From: Polytrichum commune
Lineage: Eukaryota > Streptophyta > Polytrichopsida > Polytrichales > Polytrichaceae
NCBI GenBank assembly: GCA_950295325.1
Contig: OX485803.1
Location: forward strand, 2,354,001 to 2,418,000
Length of the DNA: 64,000 nt
Direction: 5' to 3'
Below the pieces are notes generated by a model that saw only the letters and a program-made list of their open reading frames with translations, ran no database searches and was not told where the DNA came from. The translations under genes were made by a program, and so were the position numbers. Below, one piece after another: positions 19,331-31,020 of this stretch (position 1 is its first letter; each line of letters begins with the position of its first letter).

Positions 19331-19747
19331 TTTAAAGATCGGCGGGGAGGGAGTCAGGGCTATTACTGATATCCGCCTATGTGCCACCCAAGAGCCCCGA
19401 GTATTAGCCTAAAGATATGTACTTAGGCCAACTAATTTCCCAATTTGAAGAAGGATGAATGGCTAAAATCCTCTCTTTTAAAAAACTTGTAGGCAAAATT
19501 TCCTACATGTTTTTTATCACATAGGTTGATATCCTATGTTTTTAAATTGTCCATAGGCTCGTTGTCCTACACTTTCAAAATTTTATAGGCTAAGTCACAA
19601 ATTTTGTAGGCTGCATTTGTATTAGCCTTAGGCTCTTGCCGGACGCAGGTGCGGAGACAGTCACCCAGAGGCCAACACCCCGACCTGTGCAGCTGCAGAT
19701 ACAAGCAGAAGAGATACATGACTAGACTAAGTGCCAAGTTCCATGTG

Positions 19748-20559
19748 TCGGTCCCGGTCAGTTTTTTAAATGGGTGGTGACATCATTCAAAAAATGGGTG
19801 ATGTCACCCATTTTATGGAGGGGTACTTCTATGTGGGGTGTCTGTTTATTTTGATTTCTTACTTTCTAATTAAATTTGGTTAGTGATAAGACAAGAAACT
19901 TTATCAAGGTCACCGGCAATGGAGGTCATCATCATTTAACTTTTCATATTTGATTCGCACATCAATTTCCCTACATTTATTGAATGAATTCCAAATTATG
20001 TATTGTTGATATGCGTAGGTTGGTACTACTGTCATCTATGGAAATATGTAAAGATATATATATATACATATATAAAATTGAAATTGTCATTGTACATTGT
20101 TTATAAGTTATTTTTGATACAATTTTTTTATTAAACCCGACACCTGACATGGGCCATCATTAGTACATATTGACTAGAATTAAGATAATGGTAGTCTAGA
20201 ATGAATTTAAAGTAAAAGCGCATAGTTCATTATTTTTGCGTAAATAAATTGCAAAAATAACATGCGTTTACATGGTTTAGGGTTTCTTACATGGTTTAGG
20301 GTTTGCCTTGTAGAATAATTGAATTATTACAGAGGAGAGATTCCTCATGTGATTGTCAATATGTGGTTTAGCTTATTGACGTAATCCATGAATATCTTAT
20401 TACTTTGGCCAAGATTGGGTAAAAGGCTATAGCAGGACAACCTAATTTAAAATCATAATTAATCTAAGAATGTCAACAATTTTGATTAATGTTGACTACA
20501 TTGTAAATTCCAAGTTACACAATTTTTTAAAAATTAAATGCATTGCCTATTAAAATTAA
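19748..20559. other. AT-rich DNA between the duplicated blocks, no gene seen
   Basis: Nothing convincing. Two TTTAGGGTTT telobox-like words lie at 20277-20305. Confidence 0.4.
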
Positions 20560-21375
20560 ACTTATGGCTATTTCAATCTTATGTTTGTAGGAGAGGCCAT
20601 GCACGTTTGAAAATGCCGGTTTTGAAATGGACGATTCTACCCAATAAAATAGGAACCAACCTTGAAACTAAGCCCCCCAAGGTTAGGCACATGTAGTCAA
20701 GGTTGAAAATCTTTTACTTTGGCTTGAAGGACTTTGTTTTAAAAATTTGAGTTTTCCAATGTGTGTGCCCTCCACATAAGTGGATCTTGGATTACTTCTT
20801 CAACTACGAATGTACCAGGTAGCACCCTTGGAGGAGGGGATGTACCATATGTATTTTGATGCCTACAAACTAAGTAGCTTTGAGCCACAGTAAGGGATTA
20901 AGTAAGGTACCGAATAATATATATGGTAGACTCCCCCAAGGTTGAAAACATGCATTTATATATACTCTATATAAAAGGACCAATCTTGAAACCAAACTCC
21001 CCAAGGTAAAATACATATAAAGGCGAACAACTATGTATACCCAACGAACAACCGATTAAAATATGTATACCCAAAACCACCACTACGTACCACTGCCCTA
21101 CCGATGTTTTCTGCCATGTGCAGCCTTCACATATCTACCTATTTCAACAAACATAACTTAAGCCTGAAGGATCCTCCGGGTCCTGGGATTACTTTACAGA
21201 CAAGTATGGGAACTCACTATAAGTACACTCAGAATAATATATGTGGTGGTGCTAGACTGGTAAGTACTAGTGTACAACAGTATCATGTGTCACTGAGACC
21301 GGTACTGCGCCAAATTACAGACACATCACTGTGCACAGGGAAGCTTCTACTCTGCCAGTGCTTGCGGGAATGAGG
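20560..21375. repeat. Segmental duplication, block B copy 1 (empty site)
   Basis: Matches 32417-34415 once the 1.2-kb insertion there is removed. At 20863-20885 it reads CCTACAAACTAAGTAGCTTT without interruption, so it preserves the empty target site. A ~50-bp stretch near 21164-21215 is absent from copy 2. Confidence 0.9.
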
Positions 21376-22617
21376 GCTTTGAAGTAGTAAGCAGCTCGGA
21401 GGTTTTTGCTTCAAGAAAAAATTGATTTGACACGGGAATTAGCTTCCAAGATCCCGAATTAGTCTGTTGAGGTCATTTGAGATGAACTGGCAACACATCT
21501 ATAGGAGGTCAAGTATCTATGTTGGATGGATGAGAGGTACGCTCGCATATGATAGTCCCTCTCCCTCCTTGGCCACGGCTTAAATTTCTTGTCTGGTATA
21601 TTTAATATTCACACATTGTATGTCATGTGTTTCTCAACACACATGGATTGTAGGCAATTTAACTGTGTGGTTCTCACTCATGTGAAGACCCACCTCTTGG
21701 CTCACCTCTGTTTATTGCTAAGAGTATGGTGTTCAGTTTAGGTTCGTTTGTGCAGGGCATATCCCCCGCTTGTGGATACAGAGTGAATCGAGGTTGCTTG
21801 TGGTGTGTTGCACAGGTGAATATATAGACTCATGTCTGCGGCGGTGTAGATGTCAGCCCTAACAAACAGTTGAAGTATTTCACGAACATTTCTGAAGATT
21901 CAGGGTATAGCAAAAAACACACCTTTAGAAGGAAGACAACAAATCAACTGAGCTGATCAAACATCAGGTATGCAGTTCAGAATGTCCTTTCACATGTTTG
22001 ACTTTAGGTGCCATATTGTCAAACGCATGTATACGAATGGAGTTTTTTCCTAGAGAAGTTGTTCGGTTGGTTTGAAGGAGTCGGTGCTCGGAATCCATAT
22101 TTCAGAATCCTCATGTCCATGTATGAGAAATACTGAATGCTTTGCCCTCCAAACTTGATGAAATAGTGCAAGTGTACATAAACTATTAACACTGCACACT
22201 CAGTAAGTAGAAGCAAAATGGTGTGCTTGTAAGGGTGTTGGCCATTACTCATGTTTATCAGAAAATAGAAGAACTAATTTCGAAGTGATATGCTTGACTC
22301 ATGTTTCATCACATCCAAGTTCAAGTTTACTTAATAGAAACATTTTCAGTACTCGTGACAAATTACAAAATTGTGGACAGGTTAGTTGAGGAAATTGATC
22401 AAACAATATTGTGGGCGCTAGAGGATGTCTCTGTGTGTATGAGAAACTGGGGGTTAGCTCTGCCATATTTTAGCTGCCGACAGGCTCATGTTGTTTTCAC
22501 ACATCAAAATAGTATTTTTGTGAATGAAGACGAGTATTATCCCCTCCTATGTAGGTGTGATGCGATGAGCAGGTCCTGACGTCAGTTTGTTTGAAGATGT
22601 TGTGGCATCTCAGTCCC
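21376..22617. other. Upstream region of DUF247 pseudogene, no gene called
   Basis: AT-rich DNA. A short frame at 22301-22579 has no recognisable content; it may be part of a 5' leader. I see no clear TATA assignment. Confidence 0.35.
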
Positions 22618-24118
22618 ATGTCGGAAAGTGTACTAGATCGAGTTCATCAGCTTGATATTGAAGCTCAACAAGACTCTTCAACTGCTGTGGAGGATACTTA
22701 TATTATTCCAGAATGCGAGGTCTTTGAAGTTCCGCCAAAGTTGCGAGCAAGATGGCCTGAACATTTTCCAATAGTTCAAGGGCTCGAGCTTGGGCTGCAT
22801 CATCGCACCTTGAAGAAATCTAAAACCGAGGAATTTAAAGTGGAGATAGCTCGCATCGTACACTGGAAGCTCCGAGCCACAACAAAAAATAGGTCCTGGA
22901 AATCTTTTGCAAAAGACGTTGTTGGAGATGTGAATAGAGCAAGACGGTCTTATTCAGCGACTAGTCCTCCCTGCACTTTTACGGATGAGGACGTTCAGAA
23001 CCTGTTGACCTTGGATGCCCTGTTCCTCGTTGTTTTCTTCATGTACATCAACGGCAGAAGTTTCCTCCAGGAGGAGTTCAAAGCTTTGGCTGGACGCCTG
23101 GAGCATGTTGTCAGTAAAGACATTGATTATGGCGATTTCTTCCTGGTGGAGAATCAAGTGCCAATATATCTGCTGGAATCTGTGATCAGGCAGCTCTGTA
23201 TGATTAACGAGGAGAGAGTTGAGTCCACTTTCGACGTAGAGTCCAAGGTGGCAGCTGAGCTGGATTTAATCCTGAACATTGCCATTCTTCATTTGTATCC
23301 TTTCAAATACGCGCACGATACCCGGACTATCTCCTCTTCCAATCGGATGCTGCTAGGTCACCCCTGTTGTTCACAACAAGATTCCCAGTCAAGCAGAGCT
23401 AGATTGCAGGCACACTTGTTCGCAACATATATACCCCCTCGAACCGTTGGAGAAATCTTTGAGAAGTTGTCACCATCTTCTGCATTGTCTTTATACAGTC
23501 ATTTGTGGCCACCTATTACCGTTTGAGGTCAAGGGGAACAATCAATCACACGATCCTCTGGATATCATACCGTCTGCCACTCGGCTCCGTGCAGTTGGAA
23601 TCCGCGCCATGGGCAGTGTCCCAGATTTGAGTGGCATCAGACTTAGGGGAAGGGGATATTTCAGAAGTGCAAATTTGGAGTTGCCCAAGGTAGTGGTATA
23701 CGATTACAGTGAGTCTGCATTCCACAACCTTTCACTTTACGAGCAATTGGCCTCAAATGGAGAATGTGGTGATATAAGATGGTACCTCCAATGCATGACA
23801 TCCTTGTGCATAAACGAACCTGACTGTCATTTTCTGAACGAGCAAGGCGTAATCATCAACCATACGGGTAACGATAGCCTTCGAGGCATGTGGGCTCGGA
23901 CTCTGAAGGGAGTCTACACTCCTTACCCTTCAAGCTTCTTGATCGAATGTTACCAGGAGATTCACAGGTATCAGAATTCGCGATTCAGAAGGTGGAGACA
24001 GGAATTTTGGACTCTCTTCTTTGCCAAACCATGGACTTTGGTGAGCGTGCTTGCAGCCACGGTGCTCTTATTTCTTACAGCTACACAGACATGGTATGCA
24101 GCATTTCCACATCACTAA
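22618..24118 (+). pseudogene. DUF247 (UPF0481) gene copy with a frameshift
   Basis: Starts at MSESVLDRV and aligns along its full length with the intact DUF247 gene on the opposite strand (27306-28823). Conserved blocks include VFEVPPKLRARWPEHFP, LELGLHHRTLKK, LLTLDALFLVVFFMY and the DYGDFFLVENQVP block typical of this family. After LQAHLFATY the frame is shifted: between TTCGCAAC and TTGGAG it has four more bases than the paralog (23422-23455), where ATATATA stands in place of a shorter run. The second half continues in another frame to 24118, with a C-terminal membrane segment (LVSVLAATVLLFLTATQTW). DUF247 proteins are plant-specific membrane-anchored proteins; some act in self-incompatibility in grasses. 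This copy should give only a truncated product unless the sequence is wrong. Confidence 0.85.
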
Positions 24119-26693
24119 TTAACAGATCATGATGGTGAGGTTACTGTCTATTCTGCAACAGATGTTGGCATAGAAGTGACAGTGAAGAATCAGAGACGCC
24201 CAATCAACAGGTTTTTCCAGCCTTTGAAACGCCTTCACTAATCAATACAGGATGGGATTCTTGAGGGGAGATCTGCGACCAGAAATTAAGTGGAGTGAAT
24301 GGCCAAAACACAGGGGGGATTTACAGCATTCTCTCTTGGCAGAATTCCCTCTTCTGTGTGGGAAGAACGTAAGAATTCCCTTCAAAAGGATGGAATTATG
24401 TCAGAGTGGGAATGTTCATAGTAGGAAAACCATCTCTTTTCCCATGCGGGAATTTCCCAAATGCTCCTTGTGAAATCTGCTACTTGCCTTGGTGCAATAA
24501 AGTTGGGAGAGGTTGCAAGGTCTGCAACGCTTCTAATGGTCGAACTGGCGCAAATTTGCGCAAAGAGAAGAGGCTTGGATTGTTTTCCGGATTTGAATAC
24601 CGATGCATACAGAATTTGATGTGGTGTTTGGATAGCTGGAGCATGCGAGAGAGACGGATGCAGCGATACTTGCGCGCTCTGCACTCCCTTGCGCCTGCCT
24701 TCCTTCCTCGAAGGAGAAAGCAAGAAGAAAATGGACCACGGAAGAGGAACGGATGGATGAGAGCTTATCGGATGAATGAAACCTTGTCGGATGGATGTAC
24801 TCCATGGTTTTATCATTCCTTTTTAAAGTCTCTTCATGCAAAGCTTCTCTGTCGGATGAAGTTCCATGACACTTAACTTAGGGAGAGAGGGATTTCGTAT
24901 ATGATCGTACTTCTCATCCATCCAACATAAAAACTTGACCCTATATAGGTCTGTTGCTGATTCATCTCAAATGAGCTCATGTACACTAATGTGAGTTCTC
25001 TAAAACGAATTTCAATGTCAAATAAACCTGAAAAAGCAACCTTGGAACTACATGCTATTTAAGGGTTTCTCTATTGGATGAATGAGGGGTATGCTCATGT
25101 ATGATGATTCCCTTTCTCCCTAACTTACCATGAGGGTGGTTTGCTTTTCCAAGAGTCGCTCCATTTGAACTATGCCTTCGTTCCTCAAGCCCGAGGACCC
25201 ATCATCATATATTCCTGTACAAGTGGTTAAAAACATGGTTCAAATGTAAGAGATCGATGTGGATGACTATTATATGTTCTATGTTACTTTGTCCTTGAAC
25301 TAATACTCAACTACTTAGTAGAAAATGTAAGGTGTTTGGTTGGAAATCTCCAAGAAGACTTAGGAGAAGACCCAAGGTTTGAGCCCGTTTTATTTCCACC
25401 TTAACTAGGCAATGAGAGTGGCTCGCATTAGTTATTTCCACATTGGTTTTCCACCACGACAATAGGGAAATTAGTGTAGTTGTTAGGAATTGAAATCTCT
25501 TTTAGTCGTTATGAAATTTGACACTTTATTTGCATAATTCACAAGTGGCAAGAAATTGATCATGAGATATAGCACCAAGTTAATTGATTCTTGTAATGAC
25601 ATGATTTTTTTTAAGAAAGTCAAAATGACGTTTGCATGAAGGTCAAAATCATAAAATCAATTTGAGACATCACCAATTTTATGAGTTGCCTATTATTAAA
25701 TGACAAAAATTTCCTACCATATACATAGGTTGGCACAAACTTATTAACCTACAGTTTGGAGCAACTATGTGATTGCTCATGTACCCGCAACAAAGTTGAG
25801 GTGTCTCTAGTTGCACAATGCAGAGGACATGGACCCAATCCAGTACCTCCCACCAGCCCCATTTGTTGAACAATCTGAGATCCCCATCCCCTCCCGACCC
25901 ACATTTTGGTAGTTAATGAGGTGGAAACAACACCACACAAAAAGATTGTAGGCATATCATTTAAGATTATCTGCATGACAATCTTTCCAATTTCCTAAAC
26001 CAAGAAGCTTAGATTGTATTCAGCAACAACATGTGTTTTTGTGGTAGAATTTTGGTGCACTTTTGCCAAACACATATGGGAGTGAAAAGTACATAGCTTG
26101 TCTAAAACTTCAACGAACAATAGAATAGGAGATTAATAAATATAAATTTGTATTCTTGAATAGAATTCAAATGTGTTTATTTATACACAAAATAATAAAA
26201 AGGTTGCTTACACATCATGCACCACAGACTTGTTGAAAAGTGACTACTAATTAGCCTACAATAAATTTACATAATAAATGCTTATGTATTCATAAATGCC
26301 ATGATCATATAATGCATGAGTCCAAGTAGTAGTAGCTTGGCCCAGTACATCTTAACAACTATAACTTATTCATGCTTGAAATTCCTTGCTAAAAAAGATA
26401 CTTGTGATAAATCTAATATGATTACAAGATGTAGAAAACCTATGTACATCTATGTAGAGGACCCCTCATAAGAGAATTTTTGAGGGCGAAAATGAAAGAG
26501 CAATGATCAAGCTAAGGCATTAACCTAAATTGCATGCAATATATCATCACTTCTAGTATGCCAATGATATATGTTGCAACATACTTAGACAACAAGCTCA
26601 TCATCATAACCGGTCGCTCATTCAAGTGGATAATACTTTCTACATTTTTCTTGCGTTTTCAATCCACACAACAACATCATTTCATCCATAACA
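24119..26693. other. Intergenic region, no gene seen
   Basis: Short frames near 24252-24876 on both strands have no recognisable content. Words such as GGATGAATGAGGGGTATGCTC near 25073 resemble 21522-21545, a faint older repeat. Confidence 0.4.
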
Positions 26694-26705
26694 TGTAGCC
26701 TAGTA

Positions 26706-27073
26706 GATAGATAGATAGAAACTCCGGTCCCTTTTTAGCAAGGGGCCGGCGTGAATAAAGTGTCCATTCGTAATGTCAATGACCTGATGCCCACCGGACA
26801 AGGGGACATTGGGGCAATACTACTCTCCCCTTTCAAGGATGAACACTATAGTGACACACTATACTAGTTCCTAGCTAGCCACTAGTGCCTTGAAGATATC
26901 GGACATGGAATCCCCCCAAAGGGCTTTGAGGTACCCATACAACAAGGTCCAAGGAGCCCCCACCATAGTTGGGTGGACTAAGGTGGTCAGCACCACGCCG
27001 GCATGGGGAATAGAACCCACAACCTCCTCATTGGGGGCCATGAGCCCTAACCACCAAGCCAAGGCCCGTGCCT
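26706..27073 (-). mobile_element. tRNA-derived SINE, 12-bp target duplication
   Basis: Flanked by the exact direct repeat TGTAGCCTAGTA at 26694-26705 and 27074-27085. Read on the minus strand, the head contains an A-box-like TGGTGGTTAGG and a B-box-like GGGTTCTATTCCC about 40 nt later, and the element ends in a CTAT-type simple-sequence tail (AGATAGATAGATAG on the plus strand). About 368 bp. These are hallmarks of a pol III-transcribed SINE copied by a LINE. The minus-strand frame across it is not a gene. Confidence 0.85.
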
Positions 27074-27305
27074 TGTAGCCTAGTACATATATGAACATAC
27101 TGTTAATGACCGAGAACCAAGTCAAGGAGGTGGATGACTCACTGCTTCCGTCATCCACTCACCTTCCTCTCCATGGTTAAGTTATCTTGTGGTCCATCAC
27201 GCATTGTTTGTTAGTATCATACCATACCCACACTAGGGCTAGTCACTGGTCCTAGGCAGTAGGAAGAGTCCCTCTTGAAAGGGAAAGTGCATCTCTTTCC
27301 TAGTA

Positions 27306-28823
27306 TTAGTGACGTGGAAATGCTACGTACCATGTTTGTGTAGCGGAAAGAAACAAGAGCAGGGTGGCCGCGAGCACGCACATCAAAATCCACGGTTTAG
27401 CAAAGAATAGAGTCCCACAATCGTGTCTCCGGCTCCTCTTCAATCGCATGTGAATCTCCTGGTAACATTTGATCCAGGAGGTTGAAGGGTTGGCAGTATA
27501 GACTCCCTTGAGAGTCCGAGCCCACATGCCTTGAAGGCTTTGGGTGCCGGTATGATCGTTGATCACCCCTTCCTCCGTAAGAATCTGCAAATCCGATTCG
27601 TTTATGGACAAGGACGCCATGCACTGGAGGTAGCATCTCATGTCACCACATCGGCCTCTGAAGACGAGTTGCTCGTGGAGCGCAAGGTTGTGGAATGCGG
27701 ATTCAGTGTAATCATATAACACTACCTTTGGCAACTGTAACATGATTGTTGCACTTGTCGGATGTCCTGGTGACGGCCTGTTAAGTTTGATGTCTCTCAA
27801 AGTGGGGACAGGGCTAGCCGTGGCGCGGATTCCGACTGCCTGTAGCCGAGTGGTAGAGGGTATGGATTCCAGAGGAGCGTGTACTTGAAATGATTCGAGC
27901 TGAATCGGTAATAGGTGACCACAAATGACTGTGTAAAGGCAGTCCAGAAGATGCCGGCAGTTTATCAAAGACTTCTCCAAGGGGTCGAGAGGATACGTTG
28001 CGAACAAGTGTGCCTGCAATCTGTTTCTGCTTGTCTGGGGGACTTGTTGGGAAGAACAGCATGAGAGGCGATGTGGGAGCCAGCACCCGTGTGAAGAAAC
28101 GTTCCCGGTATCGTCCGGGTATTTGAACGGGTACAAATGAAGAATGGCGATGTTCAGGATCAGATCCAGCTCTTCCGTCACCTTGGACTCTACGTCGAAA
28201 GTGGGGTCCACGTTGAGGCTGATCTCCTCATCAATCTTGCAGAGCTGCCTGATCACAGATTGCAGCAGATACATGGGCACTTGATTCTCTACGAGAACGA
28301 AATCGCCGTAATCTACTGCATTCACCATATGCTCCAGCCGTGCCTCCAAGGCTGTGAACACGTCCAGGATGAAACTTTTGCCATTCATGTACATGAAGAA
28401 AACCACGAGGAACAGTGCATCCAATGTCAACAGGTTCTGGACTTCATTGTCGGTGAACATGCAGGGTCTGGAGCCGGAGCTGCTGCTGCTGCTCGCTGAA
28501 TAGGCTCGTCTCGCTCTGTTCACATCTTTAACCACGAGCTGAGCGAATCTCTCCCAGGAGCTGTTCCTACTTGTGGCAAGCTTAAAGTGGAGGATGCAAG
28601 CTATCTCGAATTTGAAAAGCTCTGTTTCAGTTTTCTTCAAGGTTCGGTGGTGGAGGCCGAGCTCCAACCCCTTGAGAGTTGGGAAATGATCAGGATATTT
28701 TACCCTCAAGAGCGTGGGCACCTCAAACACCGTGCATTCTGGTTGTATAGTTACCACTACCTCAGCGCCTTGCTTAATATCACTCTTGAGCTGTTGAACC
28801 AGGTCTAGTACGCTCTCCGCCAT
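27306..28823 (-). CDS. DUF247 (UPF0481) membrane-anchored protein, intact
   Basis: Complete 505-codon frame from MAESVLDLVQQ to a TAA-type stop, a usual length for the family. Conserved blocks: VFEVPTLLRVKYPDHFP (~30-47), LELGLHHRTLKKTE (~50-64), LLTLDALFLVVFFMYMNGKS (~125-145), DYGDFVLVENQVPMYLL (~170-187), and near the C-terminus LFFAKPWILMCVLAATLLLF followed by a short tail, the single membrane anchor that typifies DUF247. Molecular role is generally unknown. The gene is intron-free. Its upstream region (28824-29586) is shared with the fragment at 17540, and a frameshifted paralog lies 3 kb away in the opposite direction, so this locus belongs to a local family spread by segmental duplication. 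Confidence 0.93.
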   Translation of the reverse strand: MAESVLDLVQQLKSDIKQGAEVVVTIQPECTVFEVPTLLRVKYPDHFPTLKGLELGLHHRTLKKTETELFKFEIACILHFKLATSRNSSWERFAQLVVKDVNRARRAYSASSSSSSGSRPCMFTDNEVQNLLTLDALFLVVFFMYMNGKSFILDVFTALEARLEHMVNAVDYGDFVLVENQVPMYLLQSVIRQLCKIDEEISLNVDPTFDVESKVTEELDLILNIAILHLYPFKYPDDTGNVSSHGCWLPHRLSCCSSQQVPQTSRNRLQAHLFATYPLDPLEKSLINCRHLLDCLYTVICGHLLPIQLESFQVHAPLESIPSTTRLQAVGIRATASPVPTLRDIKLNRPSPGHPTSATIMLQLPKVVLYDYTESAFHNLALHEQLVFRGRCGDMRCYLQCMASLSINESDLQILTEEGVINDHTGTQSLQGMWARTLKGVYTANPSTSWIKCYQEIHMRLKRSRRHDCGTLFFAKPWILMCVLAATLLLFLSATQTWYVAFPRH

Positions 28824-29586
28824 GGAACTAATCGGGTCATGAGATCAGGCAGTTCTTGTATGTACGATCCTTGATCTCGGCGGATCGCCGAGGACAAGTT
28901 ACACTGAAAACTAATTAACCAAGTTCTTCAACACCTGAACCCGAAGACAAGCTACACTGGAAACTACTTAACCAAGTTCTTCAACACCTGAAACCTGCGT
29001 CAAAAGCGAGGGGAATTTATGTCAGGCACAAGCAGGTGCCTAGATCAGAATTGATCTAATTAACATTCCGGAAGCAAGAGCTACTCGCTGAGAATCCAAT
29101 CGATAGGAAGACACCTCCCGGAAGCAATAATCGATCTGAGGAGACCATCGAAGGAGACAAACTAAACCCAAGAATGAATGTTGTCTACGGACGCACTGGA
29201 ACTACCCAACCCTGGAGATCGCAGTGCACTCCTCAGATCACCCTTAATTCACAGAGCCGTTCAATTCAAAATTCGAATTTGGGAACCAAGTTTGGACCAC
29301 TCTCAGTCTCTCAGCAACGCTGCCAGTTCGAAATGCAAAGTTACTTTGAGCTGTGAGTGCAACCTGACATCTCTCAATTTCACAGGGTTCCGTTGTCGGT
29401 ATACCGACCATATCAAGAGCCTTACGTAAGGTTCTTGATATTGTTGGTAAGGCACTGAACATGAGGAGTCAAGGCTAAGTCGAGGCTCTAACTTGTCGGT
29501 AAGTCTCCTTTGCAAATGATTGATCTAATTCACTAAATCAATCCGCCTCGGGATCCAGGCAAAGGCTGCGAAGGGCTACAATGCTA
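28648..29586. repeat. Segmental duplication, block A copy 2
   Basis: Parallel of 17540-18655. It covers the first ~60 codons and the upstream DNA of the intact DUF247 gene and is interrupted at 29587 by a pogo-like element, beyond which it resumes at 30920 and fades after ~31020. Confidence 0.9.
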
Positions 29587-30917
29587 CAGTCTAACCTTGA
29601 TAATGTCACACCATCCGTTTCACCAAAAAGAGTGATATAAACAAGGTGTGACATATTTGATAATGTCACATTTTGAAGAGTTGTGCATAATGTGATATTA
29701 TCAAAAAAATAGGTAGAAAATCAAAATAAAATTACAATGTAAAAAAGAAAATAACAAATACGAGACTTCAATGTTTTTGAATGTAAAATCTAATTCAAAA
29801 TTGTAAATAACAACAAGAGCACATCATAATGTGTTATTGAGATCAGGTAAAGACCTCTCACTAGAGACAAAGAAGCTTCTAATGTCACATTGTTTTATTG
29901 ATGTTAAATGTGCAACACCAATTCTAATGAGATTGTCATGGATTTTTCCATTCCTAACAACTCCAGAGTGTTGAAAATCTGAGAACCTTGGCTAGCCATA
30001 AAATTCAAAACATCTTTAGCATATTTTTGTGCATCGCTTAGCTTCACTACTTTAGACTCATCATCATTGCTATTAACAATCAATGGATCTACTTCCATGG
30101 AATCAAGAACCTGTTTGCCATCTTGCACTAATTGCACGTCAAGCTCCTCAGTAGAATATTCCACCTCAAAATCATCTTCACCTTCCATGTTTATGTACTC
30201 CAAAGGACAAAGCTTTTCTACAGGCTTGCCTTCGACATCCAAACCCAAATTCAATGCGGCGATGAGATTGCCCAATTCCAAAGCTGCTTCCTCCATTTTG
30301 GACTTCATACGTTCATCAAAATTGTTGATATCTGCATTACACTCTGTAGGCAATATAGCGGACTTTCTCCAACAATTTCTAATGGTTTTATCATCTCATT
30401 CATGCCATGCCGCCACACACCATAACATAGCTTGAAATAGATCAACATTCAGTTTCCCCAAATCTTCATTTGAGTTGTTATCAATTTGTTGCAAAGTCCA
30501 GGAAAAACACCGTGAAAAGACGCACAGTTGAACACATGTGATGGAAGGTGGGGTGCATAGAGGCCGAGAAGTCTTGACAACGCCGTGAAAATGACAACAC
30601 CTTTGAGTGCCGTGTATAGACAGCACCGTTCAGGGTTGGTGCACGATCAAGTTCCAAGAATAGCATTGCATTTATCATAGGGGCGGCGCATCACCCTTTC
30701 GGCTACTACAATCTGTCCATCCAACCATCACATACAATCCATCCATACTTGGTATTATCACATTTACACTACGGATTTTGGAAAAAAATAGTGACATTAC
30801 CAAGGGTGATAGGGATAATAACGAGGGAGTTTTACACTATGAAAATCGGTTTCAAACTTTTAGGTGACAATATCAAGGTGTTCTATTAACAAGGGTGACA
30901 TTATCAAGGTTAGACTG
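29587..30917 (-). mobile_element. pogo-like Tc1/mariner transposon, TA target duplication
   Basis: Perfect 23-nt terminal inverted repeats beginning CAGTCTAACCTTGATAATGT (29587-29609 and 30895-30917), flanked by TA on both sides. The paralogous site at 18641 (GGGCTACATCCGAG) lacks it; an extra CAATGCTA next to the left TA may be an older footprint. Minus-strand coding remnants match the C-terminal part of pogo/jerky-type transposases (LNVDLFQAMLWCVAAWHE, TIRNCWRKSAILPTECNADI). A stop interrupts the frame between these and most of the DDE domain is missing. Confidence 0.92.
29904..30640 (-). pseudogene. Remnant of pogo-like transposase (C-terminal part)
   Basis: The frame 30353-29904 is the acidic tail after the TIRNCWRK motif; upstream, about 30620-30360, LNVDLFQAMLWCV precedes an in-frame stop. 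The N-terminal DNA-binding and DDE catalytic regions are not recognisable. Non-functional remnant inside the element at 29587-30917. Confidence 0.8.
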
Positions 30918-31020
30918 TACATCCGAGCTCTGAAGCTGGTGCGCAGACAGTCACCCAGAGGCCAACACCCCGACCTGTGCAGCTGCAGATACGAACAGAA
31001 GAGGTACGGGACTGGACTAA

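Larger units (their letters stand above)
18668..19647 (-). mobile_element. hAT transposon remnant, 8-bp target duplication GGTGCGGA
   Basis: The 980-bp insertion is flanked by GGTGCGGA at 18660-18667 and 19648-19655; the paralogous site near 30940 lacks it (GGTGCGCA once). Ends carry GCGTCCG in inverted orientation. Minus-strand 19027-19330 encodes the end of a hAT transposase with the dimerisation signature (CVSTATCERTFSVQNN.., RNRMTTTHLDSVMQVAIEG). The catalytic region is gone. Subterminal repeats of the TAGGCT/AGCCTA type occur at both ends. The element cannot encode its own transposase. Confidence 0.9.
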
